This document shows positions 55,182 to 64,000 of a stretch of DNA of 64,000 nt, one piece after another. The translations under genes were made by a program, and so were the position numbers. The DNA comes from Bactrocera neohumeralis (Eukaryota > Arthropoda > Insecta > Diptera > Tephritidae). The stretch is from assembly GCF_024586455.1 (NCBI RefSeq), contig NC_065922.1, positions 20,518,089 to 20,582,088 of the forward strand, given 5' to 3'. Positions within the stretch are counted from its first letter, which is position 1. The number at the start of each line of letters is the position of its first letter. The notes beneath the pieces were generated by a model. It did no database searches. It was not told the origin of the DNA and was given only the letters and a program-made list of their open reading frames with translations.

Positions 55182-56471
55182 CCCAAAAAATAAGGTGACA
55201 TTGTATTTATTTTGAAAATTCTTTATTTATTCTTCCAAATCAATTTCATCCCCTTCAAAGTAATCCCCTCCCGATGCAATGCACTTATGCCAACGGATTT
55301 TCCAATCTTCGAAACACTGGTTGTAGTCACTTTCCGGGATGGCCTTCAGTCTTCGCTGCGGCTTGAATCTCCTCTAACGTATAAAAACGGTGTCCCCGGA
55401 GCGGTCTTTTGAGCTTGGTGAACAGCCAGAAGTCGCACGGCGCCAGATTAGGTGAATACGGTGGTTGCGGAACGATATGGGTTGAGTTTTTGGCGAAATG
55501 ATCACGAATTACGAGGGTAGTATGTGATGGTGCATTATCGTGGTGTAAAAACCAAGAATTGTCTTTCCACAATTCCGGCCTTTTTAAGCGGATAGCGTTA
55601 CGCAAACGACGCATAACGTTCAAATAATATTCCTTGTTGACTGTTTGACCGGTTGGAAGGAATTCATAATGCACAACACCACGATAATCGAAGAAAACAG
55701 TGAACATGACCTTGATTTTTGTGCGACTTTGGCGCGATTTTTTTGGTCTCGGCTCTCTTTTGGAACGATATTCGCTCGATTGATCGGTTGTTTCGGGGTC
55801 GTAAGCATAGATCCAAGTCTCATCGCCAGTTATAATGCGTTTCATGACATCCTGGTAGTCGGAAAGCATCGTTTCACACACTTCAACGCGACGCCTTTTT
55901 AAAAAAAAATGCAATGTTTTCGGTACCAGTCGAGATTTGACGCAGTTGAGGCCCGAAACATCCTTCAAAATGGTATTGGCTGAGCCTTTCTATATGCCAA
56001 CTTCATCAGCAAGGTCTCTAATTGTTAATCGACGGTTTTTCAACACCAAATCTTTGATTTGTTTAACGTGAGCTTCGTCGGTTGAAGTTGATGGTCGCCC
56101 TGGACGCTCTTCGTCTTCGACACGTTCACGGCCGGCTTGGAACTCACTATACCACTTGTAAACATATTTTTAAGACATAGCCTCATCACCAAAGGCTTTC
56201 TGCACCATCCTCAACGTATCCGCAGCAGAAAATTGATTCCGTAAACAAAATTTAATCCAAATTCTTTGCACAACAAATTTCGACATCGCAAAAAACGAAA
56301 AACTCACTTTTAGCAGCTCACAAAACGACACGTATCTCACACACTAATGAATATTTTGACATGAAATTTGACATAAATGTGACTGACAGTACTACCAACC
56401 TAAAAAAAAAATAATTCTCCAAATCCTTTGACGCGCGTAGTTTAAATTCAAATGTCACCTTATTTTTTGGG
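55182..56471 (-). mobile_element. Full-length mariner, 1290 bp, nearly intact
   Basis: Terminal repeats CCCAAAAAATAAGGTGACAT at both ends; the left flank is TA and the right flank CA (presumably mutated TA). The transposase on the minus strand starts at ATG 56286. The catalytic part is open from 55968 to 55327: GDETWIYAYDPE, FFDYRGVVHYEFLP, HHDNAPSH and PYSPNLAPCDFW, with 34 residues between the second and third Asp (DD34D), so all three acidic residues are kept. Three lesions prevent expression: TAA at 56172-56170, TAG at 55992-55990, and a loss of about 4 bases near 55348 that shifts the last 40 or so codons. It is the youngest-looking mariner here and is only in duplication unit B. Confidence 0.93.
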
Positions 56472-57610
56472 CACAATTTAATTTCGCGACACGAGTTCAT
56501 TACCTTTACAAAGAAGTTCAAGACACCACATGTTCAGATGTACATTAGTGATGTCTTTATTCAACTTCTTCTGAAAATCGCTTGGTGTGATTGCACTGTT
56601 AGTGGGAAACTATGTGGGCAGGCATTAGCCTTTCTTGTACCTCTGGAGTTTAATTTGTATACCGTTTTCTTGCCAGGGCTCTACAAACTGGAGATTATGT
56701 ACTTTGGGAGATTTCACTGGTGTAAATATAATTCTCCGAAGTGAGTCATATAATCTCTCTGTTTTTTCTTTCAAACAGCGCAAAATTATTTAAAAAATTT
56801 AACAAGGAATTTGTTGGAGATAAGGCATATTTACTTACGTAAAAACCAAGCTCTAATTATATGTAAGCTGTTGCCCATAACTTAAAGTGAAACTGCTATT
56901 TATTTTTGTTTGGTTTAACTAAGTACACAAGCTTCCTGGGAAATATTATATTATTGAGTTAATTGAACTGTATATGGTTAAAGTTTCATGCAACAGAATT
57001 ATTAGGTAAAGTTAATAGGGTGAAGCTCTCTGATACTACATGGAAACTACCGAGAATTTTCCCTACTAATACTTAAGTTCCGCTAGCAAAGATACATAAG
57101 TGCAAAATCCAATAATTGCAGAGCCCTATGCTTAATGGCGATTTGATTATAAATATTCTCAGCTCTAACAATCTATACAATAGCTACCACGTTTAACCAT
57201 GTTCACCACTTATAAAAATATTTTTAAAAAATTCCAGTAAAATTAGTAAAGACACCAACCTTTGAACGTTTAGGGTCGTTCACTAAGCAATTTCGTTTCA
57301 TGATAAAAGCTGATCTTATTTAATTTTTTTGCAGCCAACTTCACACTTAACCGATTTACCGTTACATATTTGAACAGCTGACACAAGGCTTGTTTTAAAA
57401 AATTCTCTAAATTTTTTGGAATACATTTTCTTTACTGTCCTAACGAAGATGGAAGTTGGAAAAGGGAAATTGCGGCATATTTTACCGTTTTACTATCAAA
57501 AAGGTAAAAATGCAGTTTAATTAATTTTTGGATGTGTACGTTAATTGGTTTGCAAAATTTCGTTTCGGAAGTTTCGATCTTGAGGAGACACCACGTTTTG
57601 AAAGGCCTTG
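56472..57610. other. Intergenic within unit B
   Basis: 56660-57030 matches 46520-46860 of unit A. The rest has no recognised content. Confidence 0.5.
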
Positions 57611-58090
57611 TTAAGGGGTTATGTCCACTTGTAGTTTTGAAAAAATCGAAAAAAAAGTTTGCGTTCTTTGAATGTATACATATTCGAGAATATTGTCTGC
57701 AAATTTCAAAGTATTCCGGTAAATAGTTTCGGAGTAATGAGCATATTTGTAAAGACGTCTCCGAGCGCTTGAAAGTAGGCGCAACCGTAGCCCGGTGTAG
57801 CAGCAAAAATTTAAATGCGTTTTTCTCGAAACAATGTTTTCAAAGTCGGTGAGGAATATTTCTGCGAAACAGCTTGACCGATTGACTTGAAAGTTTCACA
57901 GGATCTTCTTAGATACTTTTGTCAGGTAATGATCGAAGGAATAAAATTTCTGATAAAAATTTAGATTTTTTAAGTCACTTTAAAGTGTAAATTTTTGTGC
58001 AAAAAAAGATTTTTTTGTTGGGAAGATGGCGGCGGATTGTCTCAAATCAAAATTTTGACTATTTCTTTGATTCATTACCTGTATTTATCT
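57611..58090 (+). repeat. TTAA-flanked repeat family, partial copy
   Basis: Begins TTAAGGGGTTATGTCCACTT, then GTAGTTTTGAAAAAATCG, and contains TTTTTCTCGAAACAATGTTT and 'GCTTGACCGATTGACTTG', internal features shared in kind with 60.28-60.97 kb. A right end with CCCTTAA was not found, so it is truncated or decayed. Confidence 0.55.
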
Positions 58091-58129
58091 ATCCTAAAAG
58101 TAATCCGATGTTGGTAAAATAAAGTCGTT

Positions 58130-58650
58130 GATCGATGCAAATGATTGAATAATAACTCAGGAGATTACTCAAGGATTAAATTTTTCTAACGTGACCGTTC
58201 AGAAGCACGTGAAACGTCTAGGATTAATTTCGAAGCTTAACATATGGGTTTCCCATGTTTTTAGAGAAGGAAATTTGCTTCGTCCCATTAACGACTATAA
58301 TTTTCTTATCTTGATCTAAGTATGTATTTTTGATGTACATTGTTACTATATAATTACACGATTAATTCTAAATAGTATTGTCATCAGCTGGTCGAACTGA
58401 GTGATGCTCTTAAGGAGTAGAGTGTTCTTCCAGGATAGTGCAGGACCTCTAACAAGTTTGATGACTCGCCAAAAGCTTTTACAGCTTGAATGGAATGTGC
58501 TATCACACCCACCATATTCTCCAAACTAGGCACCACCGGACTATTACTGGTTTCGGTCTCTGCAATATTTGTTGGATAGGAGATCCTTCAAATTAGTATT
58601 CAATCTCGATCATTGATGGTTCTCCTGTAACAGAACGAACCTAGTTTTGG
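58130..58650 (+). mobile_element. Decayed mariner
   Basis: Fragments in several frames: EITQGLNFSNVTVQKHVKRL and NIWVSHVFREGNLL (helix-turn-helix region), then VFFQDSARPLTSLMTRQKLL, QLEWNVLSHPPYSPN and PPDYYWFRSLQ (catalytic region, one Asp changed to Asn). No inverted repeats were identified. Confidence 0.78.
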
Positions 58651-58966
58651 TAGGGTCTGAACAAAGAATATGGAAGAGAGGACTATTAGAATAGCTACAT
58701 TTGATAAGATTTGTGAAGAGCTTTGAGGTGTGATTCGTTGTCTAAACTAAGTCAGTTGACCTCATTAGAAGGTCTAAGCGGAGTGGATTAGTGTTCGTTG
58801 AAACGATCTTAGAGAGGTTCGAGCTTTGGATAACTGCTTTTCTCGAATAAAATCGGTATTTTTCACTTTATAATTCCATGTATTGCATATTAATTATATA
58901 TTAACCTAACCTTTATCGACTTATTAAACATAAGAAAACTGGAATTCCATTAAGAATTACACGCTT
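58651..58966. other. 3' flank of CAP copy 3
   Basis: No recognisable feature apart from AT-rich sequence before the stop codon. Confidence 0.4.
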
Positions 58967-59865
58967 TTAAACAAATGTGTTAACATCATACTCTTCCGCG
59001 ACCGAACAAAGGCTAGTGTATGACGGATTTTTGCCAGTCGTGCAATTCGTAGCTGCTACCGAACAACTCTTATAAATTGGGACGCCTATTATATTTGTTG
59101 TTGCATAATTACAGGCGAACAAGAATGCTTTATATTGTTGACCCGTTACGTTGTAGGTGGAAGCAGCGCAGCCTAAGCGAATATTACGATCTGCTACCAT
59201 AACGGTGAAATGTCCGATTTCGCTAAAATACAGAAATTTCATTTAAAAAAAATTACTTAAACTTATTCGAAAATTAAAAAAGTCATACTTACGGGCCTGA
59301 ATAATTTCTCGGATACGCATTTATATACTCCATTTTGGTGTTATTAATCTCATTATACCACATATCCACAGATTTCAATGACAATTGTGTAGTATTCGGC
59401 GTGTTATAGAATGTAATCCACGCCAAATTCTGTCCGGAGTACTCGAAGTCCGCTGTATTGTGACAGGCGTCATGCTTCATCTGACATTGTTTGACATTCA
59501 ATGCCGCCAGTGTGGCCAATTCGTCGTCCCACTGCATGGTGGCCATGCGACAGGCTGGACTCAGCGCTGTCTTGCCGCCAGCCACGGTGTTACGTTTGGC
59601 ATTGTGGGAAGCGATGATCGAGTTCTTTTGCGCCTGTGTAAAGCTGACCAAGGCTGGACTTAGGCAAGACGCTGCGAATGCCTAACGATACAAAGAATTG
59701 TGTATTAGTCATTGTAGTGCTAGTGTAGCTCTTCCAATTTACCCCACTGTTGTTGCATGCAATGTGCGTGCCGGATCTACAGTAAGACGAATCACAGTAA
59801 TCCTGAGCGTACACGATTTGTAGCACCGCTATGAAGGATACGAGTAACAGAAATTTCAGCTCCAT
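58967..59865 (-). CDS. Antigen 5-related CAP-domain secreted protein, copy 3
   Basis: Minus-strand exons 59865-59743, 59681-59293 and 59222-58967 give 255 residues; all exon lengths equal those of copy 2 (123, 389, 256 nt). The signal peptide MELKFLLLVSFIAVLQIVYA is followed by DYCDSSYCRSG, HIACNNSG, the CAP domain with IASHNAKRNTVAGGK, ACRMATMQWDDELA, GHFTVMVADRNIRLGC and LFACNYATTN, and the Cys-rich end (CSVAATNCTTGKNPSYTSLC). It differs from copy 2 by scattered substitutions, including at the exon 2-3 junction (GPE for GPT) and the last residues. The paralog arose with the segmental duplication. A secreted protein of unsettled molecular role. Confidence 0.94.
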
Positions 59866-59906
59866 TGTGAGTTAATATTTTGTGTTTATCTGCTGTGTAA
59901 TAATTG

Positions 59907-59942
59907 ACTATGATAAGTTTCCGGTACTCCGGCCTTTTTATG
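59907..59942 (-). promoter_or_regulatory. TATA box and initiator of CAP copy 3
   Basis: On the minus strand CATAAAAAGG begins at 59942 and TTATCATAG follows with TCA at 59913-59911, about 31 bp apart, the same architecture as copy 2. The predicted 5' UTR is about 45 nt. Confidence 0.6.
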
Positions 59943-60279
59943 GTTTTCGTAACTCATTTCTTAATTACATTAGATAACACTTCAACAACAAATTTTGTTT
60001 TGTATTTATTTTGAGCTAAAATAATTAATAAATATTGCAAAAGCTGCGGCCATATAATTAGGAACGTTAGAAAAAAGTTTAATTTACATTTTTTTTTAAT
60101 TTTTCTTCGTCAGCTGTACCTTTTAAATGTTCGATGGGGTTTCTCAATACATTTTTGGATTACTCTGTACATCATTTATATGTTCAATTAAATACAATAT
60201 ACAGTATATCTGCAAAAAAATACGCTAGTATTTTAATATTTTTATCTAAAAAATGGGTTTTTTTCATATAATGCTCTTT

Positions 60280-60967
60280 TTAAGGGATTACATGGGTTTT
60301 CCTCGGGTAAAAAACTGCATTTCTTCAACAATTGTTTTCTTATACAAAAAATTAAATATTTTATTCGAATTTTTTATTGTTATAAACATACACTATTAAC
60401 CAAGAAATTCTGAAATTTTTGGAAAAAAATATTTTAAGCTCGGCCATTGCGACGCCATTTCCGGTGACAGGATAACTCCTTACAGGATCACCTAAAGTGA
60501 AAAAATACGTGTTTTAGTTAAAACCTTAACTTAGAACTTGGACGAAGGAGAAAAAAGACTGAAATTTTGATTTTTGGCAGACATTTTACAAAAAAAAATG
60601 AAAATTTCAGTGAAAATTTCGAGAAATTTTTTTTCAAATAGTTGTAATAGAAAATAAAATCCTTCATCCAAGTCTTTAAGAATTGTATCTCAAAGACCTG
60701 TGTAAAATTTCATGAAGATCGGTTGCGTAGTTCTCGAGAAATCTTGCCAACCGACTGCAAACACACAGTTTCGAAAAAAACGCGTTTAAAGTCGGCGCAC
60801 TTAGCCTAGCTAGCATCGACCGCACAAGTTCTCAAGGCTCTATCTCCGAAACTATTACTCGAACCAACTTGAAAATTTAGGACAATATTTTAAAGGTGTT
60901 GAAGAACTTAATAAGACAATAAAAAAATTCGACTTTTTGAAACTCGTAAACCGATGTAACCCCTTAA
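60280..60967. repeat. TTAA-flanked inverted-repeat element (piggyBac-like MITE candidate), complete
   Basis: TTAA-GGGATTACATGGGTTTT at the left and GTAAACCGATGTAACCCC-TTAA at the right: inverted ends reading GGGRTTACAT-GGTTT inside a TTAA on each side. The length is 688 bp and there is no coding capacity. Internal hallmarks are GATCGGTTGCGTAGTTCTCG, AAAACGCGTTTAAAGTCGG and CTATCTCCGAAACTATTACT. TTAA target duplication is the signature of piggyBac-type transposition; assignment to that class is inference. Confidence 0.65.
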
Positions 60968-61341
60968 TATGTGAAATACTTACAGCATTGCCAAGCCAAT
61001 GCGAAACTTTGCTCTTGATATTTTCAACCATGTTTGAATCTTCCAGGAGTAAAAACAGTTTTAGTTTACAGATGGAGTGTCTTCATGTAATCCAGAAGTA
61101 GAATTCATCTTTTAGAATTCCGCTGGACACAAATTTCAACTGATTTTGTGATCAATAGTACCTCTTTCAGCATTTCATGAAATGCTTACAGCATTGCCTT
61201 GCCAGTGCGAAACTTTGCTCTTGATATTTTATGACTTTACTGCAGTTCTGCATCCTGGTAGATCGTTCCATCGTGTTTTTACCTTCTTTGTCATGCTCCT
61301 GTCTATGTCGTCGTTTGTAGACAATGTATGAGTTTACCAAT
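60968..61341. repeat. Spacer with a 50-bp direct repeat
   Basis: TACAGCATTGCCAAGCCAAT, then GCGAAACTTTGCTCTTGATA at 60981-61023 recurs with few changes at 61187-61230. The two copies lie between the two inverted-repeat elements. Confidence 0.6.
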
Positions 61342-61601
61342 ATAACGGGATGCATAGGTTTACGGGATACAAAAAATAAATTTTTTGTTTTATTAACCTA
61401 CAACACCTCAAGAATATTGTCCCAAATTTTCAAGTTGATCCGAGTAATAGTTTCGGAGATACAGTCTTAAGAAGTTGTGCGCGATCTTCAAACGCGTTTT
61501 TATCGAAAGTGTGTTTTTGCAGTCGGTCGGGCAGATTTCTCGAGATCTCCTCAATCGATCTTCATGAAATTATATATGAGGAAACCCATGTAACCCCATA
61601 A
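61342..61601. repeat. Second, shorter copy of the TTAA element in opposite orientation
   Basis: The complement of this segment reads GGGGTTACATGGGTTTCCTC, then CTCGAGAAATCTGCCCGACC, AAAACGCGTTTGAAGATCG and GTATCTCCGAAACTATTACT, ending near ATGCATCCCG. It is colinear with the 60.28 element but lacks its middle part. Together the two form a large imperfect palindrome (60.7-61.6 kb). Confidence 0.65.
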
Positions 61602-62165
61602 GTCACGTTTTCGAATGACAGCCATACACAACTCTTGGTAATCTCGTCCACTATCTTATTACTTACGATGCCTTCGCGTGCCCTGGGACCCAATAGAATC
61701 TAAGCCGCTTGTTTCTGGCGGTCCTTTCCACAGCTACCCTACTTACCAGGACACCTTTGGTCGATATGCGTAACGAGGTTAAAGCCTTGATTGCTGCTTC
61801 GCTGCCCACGTATATGTTAACATTGGAGTTATCTGCTGATGCGTTTCAATATACTGCAGTGGTCCAACGGTTTAAAAAGCTGTTTTATGCCTAACGCCGG
61901 GCAGTGTATACTCACCCCAACTTTGTCTTCCGCTATCGAGCCATCCATATATATGTATGTATGTTGAATGTGGTGCTTGCAGTTACCATTCGTATACGTA
62001 AACCATCTTCTTCTATGCCTGAGCATTCCTTACCAATTGAAAAGTGGAAGTATATAATCGGTGCTTGACAAACCGCCATTATCCAATGAGCTACTTATGC
62101 CTGAAAGTTTTACATGTGAATTTTTCTGCCACCAGTAGTCGTGCCGCGCAGTTTTCGATAATATA
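61602..62165. other. Intergenic, nothing recognised
   Basis: Moderate GC with two 61-65-codon ORFs on opposite strands and no recognisable motif, possibly an old LINE. Confidence 0.35.
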
Positions 62166-62511
62166 CAGGGGTGTTGTGGAATCCAAGACATAATGCTTAG
62201 CTGTCAGAATTGCAAACCAATTCTGATTTTCAATGGTGTCACAGAATCTGATTGGATTTTCGTCTTTTCGAACATACGCAAAACCAATATTCGAATTAAC
62301 TTATATTTCAAATCTGTGAGCGACTATCTTCTTGCTTTGTTTCTGATAGCAAAACCGATAAAATTGGTTTCCGTGACACCCGAAACCGATACAAATTTAC
62401 AAATTCTGTTTCGAATATCAAACCAATAAATCAGAATTCATGACACCTACTTCTTTTTTTGATCGGTTTCAATTCTGATTCCGACAACTATCAGATTCTA
62501 CAACACCCCTG
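62166..62511. mobile_element. hAT-like MITE
   Basis: Inverted ends CAGGGGTGTTGTGGAATC at the left and, at the right, the complement of CAGGGGTGTTGTAGAATC. Total 346 bp, non-coding. Flanking 8-mers ATAATATA and ATAGTGTA agree at 6 of 8 positions, as expected for an aged 8-bp target duplication. Ends starting CAGGG and an 8-bp duplication are typical of hAT elements. Confidence 0.75.
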
Positions 62512-63735
62512 ATAGTGTATTTCGACAATATAATATATTTTATCTATCTAGCTGGCCATAGCTGTTATCGTTTATGTCAAATATAAAAAAAGTAATATTT
62601 TGGAAAATATTTGTCTTAGTTCAGCAAATTTGAAGTTTTTATTTATTTGTTATATTTCTTTTGTTTTGTTTTTCTGTGGTCTTTATGAATTCTGGTACTT
62701 TATTTTGCCTTTGACGTCGGTTCCACAATACTTTTTTAACACCGTTTGTTTTGTTTCGCTTTTAAATTATCAATTTGTTCCAAAGTCAGTAAACTGAGAG
62801 ATTTCGCTGGTGTTTTTTGAACAAAAAAGCAGAAATAAACTCAAAAGAAAGATCGTGGTGAATTCATATACTTACTAATGATGAAAGATAATCACCATCC
62901 GCCTTTCTTCTACACCCCTTGTATGCTTAAGTACATGTACGTAAACACAGTTATTGTTTTCTATAGTATATAGCTGAAGTTGGCCACAGTTTTTTCTACA
63001 AATCTATTTACTAAGGATAGTAACGTCATTCCATGTTTTGGGCTCAAAAAATCGATTTTGTTTTATTTTTCATAAATTACTTTCTTAACTCATCTAAAAT
63101 GCGGTAGTAAAGGGATTTTTAAAAATTCGAAGCTGTTTTAAAGATACAACAGTTAGAAAAAGAAGCTGTTCGGCTGATGATTAAGGGAACTAGAAACTTT
63201 CACGGAACAGGTTTTCTAAACTTTCCTCCATCGTATCTAATAAACGTCTTGGCCCAATGACTTGATTTTAGGGAACACTAAGCACATGTAAACGCATGGA
63301 ATTATATATGAGCAATAAAAAATTTTCAAAATTGCGTTTTTTAATAGCAAACCCCAAAAAAATCGCAACTTTTTTTTCAAATGTCTATAAAATTTTAATT
63401 TTTAAATATATTCATTTGATAATAGTCCATTCCGTGCGTTTAGGCTTACAGATTAAAACGCCGCTTATATGTATTTATTTCGATAAGCCAATCAGCCGGA
63501 ATCAGAGAGAAGGTGCGAGCCCATTTTTTCGAGGCAGGGCTGTTCAGAGCGCTGTAACTCTTGTTCTACATAATATTTTCAGCTTAAAATTTATATTTAT
63601 ATTGTCAAAATATATGTTAAAGCTCTATCTATTTACTAGTCATAAAAAGTCTAAATATTCTCTAAAAAATATTTCTCTCTGCCAAACAAAATTGAACTGG
63701 ACCCAAAGAGTCATTGTGTACTTAATTCCAACTTC
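62512..63735. other. Right end of unit B and intergenic
   Basis: 62600-62960 matches 49640-49970. A 147-codon ORF at 63296-63739 is AT-rich with no motif and runs into the repeat at 63736; I do not call it a gene. Confidence 0.45.
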
Positions 63736-64000
63736 TTAAGAGGGTATTCAAGTTTAGAAATTCGAAAAAATCGATTTTTTTTTTGCATAATTTTATTGTA
63801 TAACCCTCCAAGAAAATGTCCCTAAGAAGATTTTTCGAAATTCAAATTATTTTCCGAGTTACAGCTCATTTTGTGACTCCGACTCCGACTGCGCGCGACT
63901 AGTTCTCAAACTTTAAACTCGTTTTTCTCATAACAACTTTTCAAGAAACAGTGTGCAAGATATCTCAAGTTCTACTCAACCGATTAACATGAAATTTTAC
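63736..64000 (+). repeat. TTAA-type repeat, left part, runs off the window
   Basis: TTAAGAGGGTATTCAAGTTT, then AGAAATTCGAAAAAATCG, and inner sequence with CTCAAACTTTAAACTCGTTT and CAACCGATTAACATGAAATT resemble the layout of the 57.6 and 60.3 kb copies. The right end is outside the window. Confidence 0.5.

Larger units (their letters stand above)
53640..63000. repeat. Segmental duplication, unit B (contains CAP copy 3)
   Basis: Colinear counterpart of unit A, longer because of a full-length mariner (55182-56471), a mariner relic (58.13-58.65), TTAA-flanked elements (57.6, 60.28, 61.34 kb) and a hAT-like MITE (62.17 kb). Divergence outside the CAP gene is substantial, so the event is not recent. 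Confidence 0.75.

Noticed and set aside
63296..63739. 147-codon plus-strand ORF
   Set aside because: AT-rich composition, no motif, and the stop lies in the TTAA of a repeat.
1..64000. tRNA, rRNA or viral genes
   Set aside because: No cloverleaf, rDNA core sequence or viral gene was recognised on either strand by eye; a tRNAscan or Infernal run would be decisive.

Overview
The window is nuclear DNA of a higher fly (Diptera). Genes have short GT-AG introns, intergenic DNA is AT-rich, and the genes have clear Drosophila relatives. The abundant Tc1/mariner-type elements with DD41D-like spacing, known from tephritids as the 'rosa' type, make a tephritid fruit fly the most likely source; this is inference.

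Layout. 0-10 kb holds two SMP30/regucalcin paralogs. The first (exons from 4246) is separated from its presumed 5' exon by a mariner. The second (6719-9377) carries a signal peptide on two mini-exons. 10-16 kb is a graveyard of nested transposons. 16.5-20.6 kb is a two-exon alpha-1,3-fucosyltransferase whose 2.9-kb intron is full of retrotransposon and mariner debris. 21.6-36.4 kb is the most interesting block. A selenoprotein K gene (minus strand, UGA-encoded selenocysteine, candidate SECIS) lies head-to-head with an eight-exon spastizin/ZFYVE26 gene (23053-34535). A second SelK paralog with cysteine in place of selenocysteine follows, tail-to-tail with spastizin. 38-63 kb contains three antigen-5-related CAP genes (39.0, 47.7 and 59.0 kb). 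The last two lie in a segmental duplication of about 7-9 kb whose two units have since received different transposon insertions.

How the genes relate. The two SelK products are predicted small single-pass ER proteins, one a selenoprotein and one its Cys counterpart. Spastizin is an endosome/lysosome FYVE protein, and FucT acts in the Golgi. The CAP proteins and the second SMP30 are predicted to be secreted. There is no operon-like organisation. The common theme is local gene duplication (SMP30, SelK, CAP) in a transposon-rich neighbourhood. All splice sites were read by eye from GT/AG and phase; in every multi-exon model from ATG to stop the exon lengths sum to a multiple of three.
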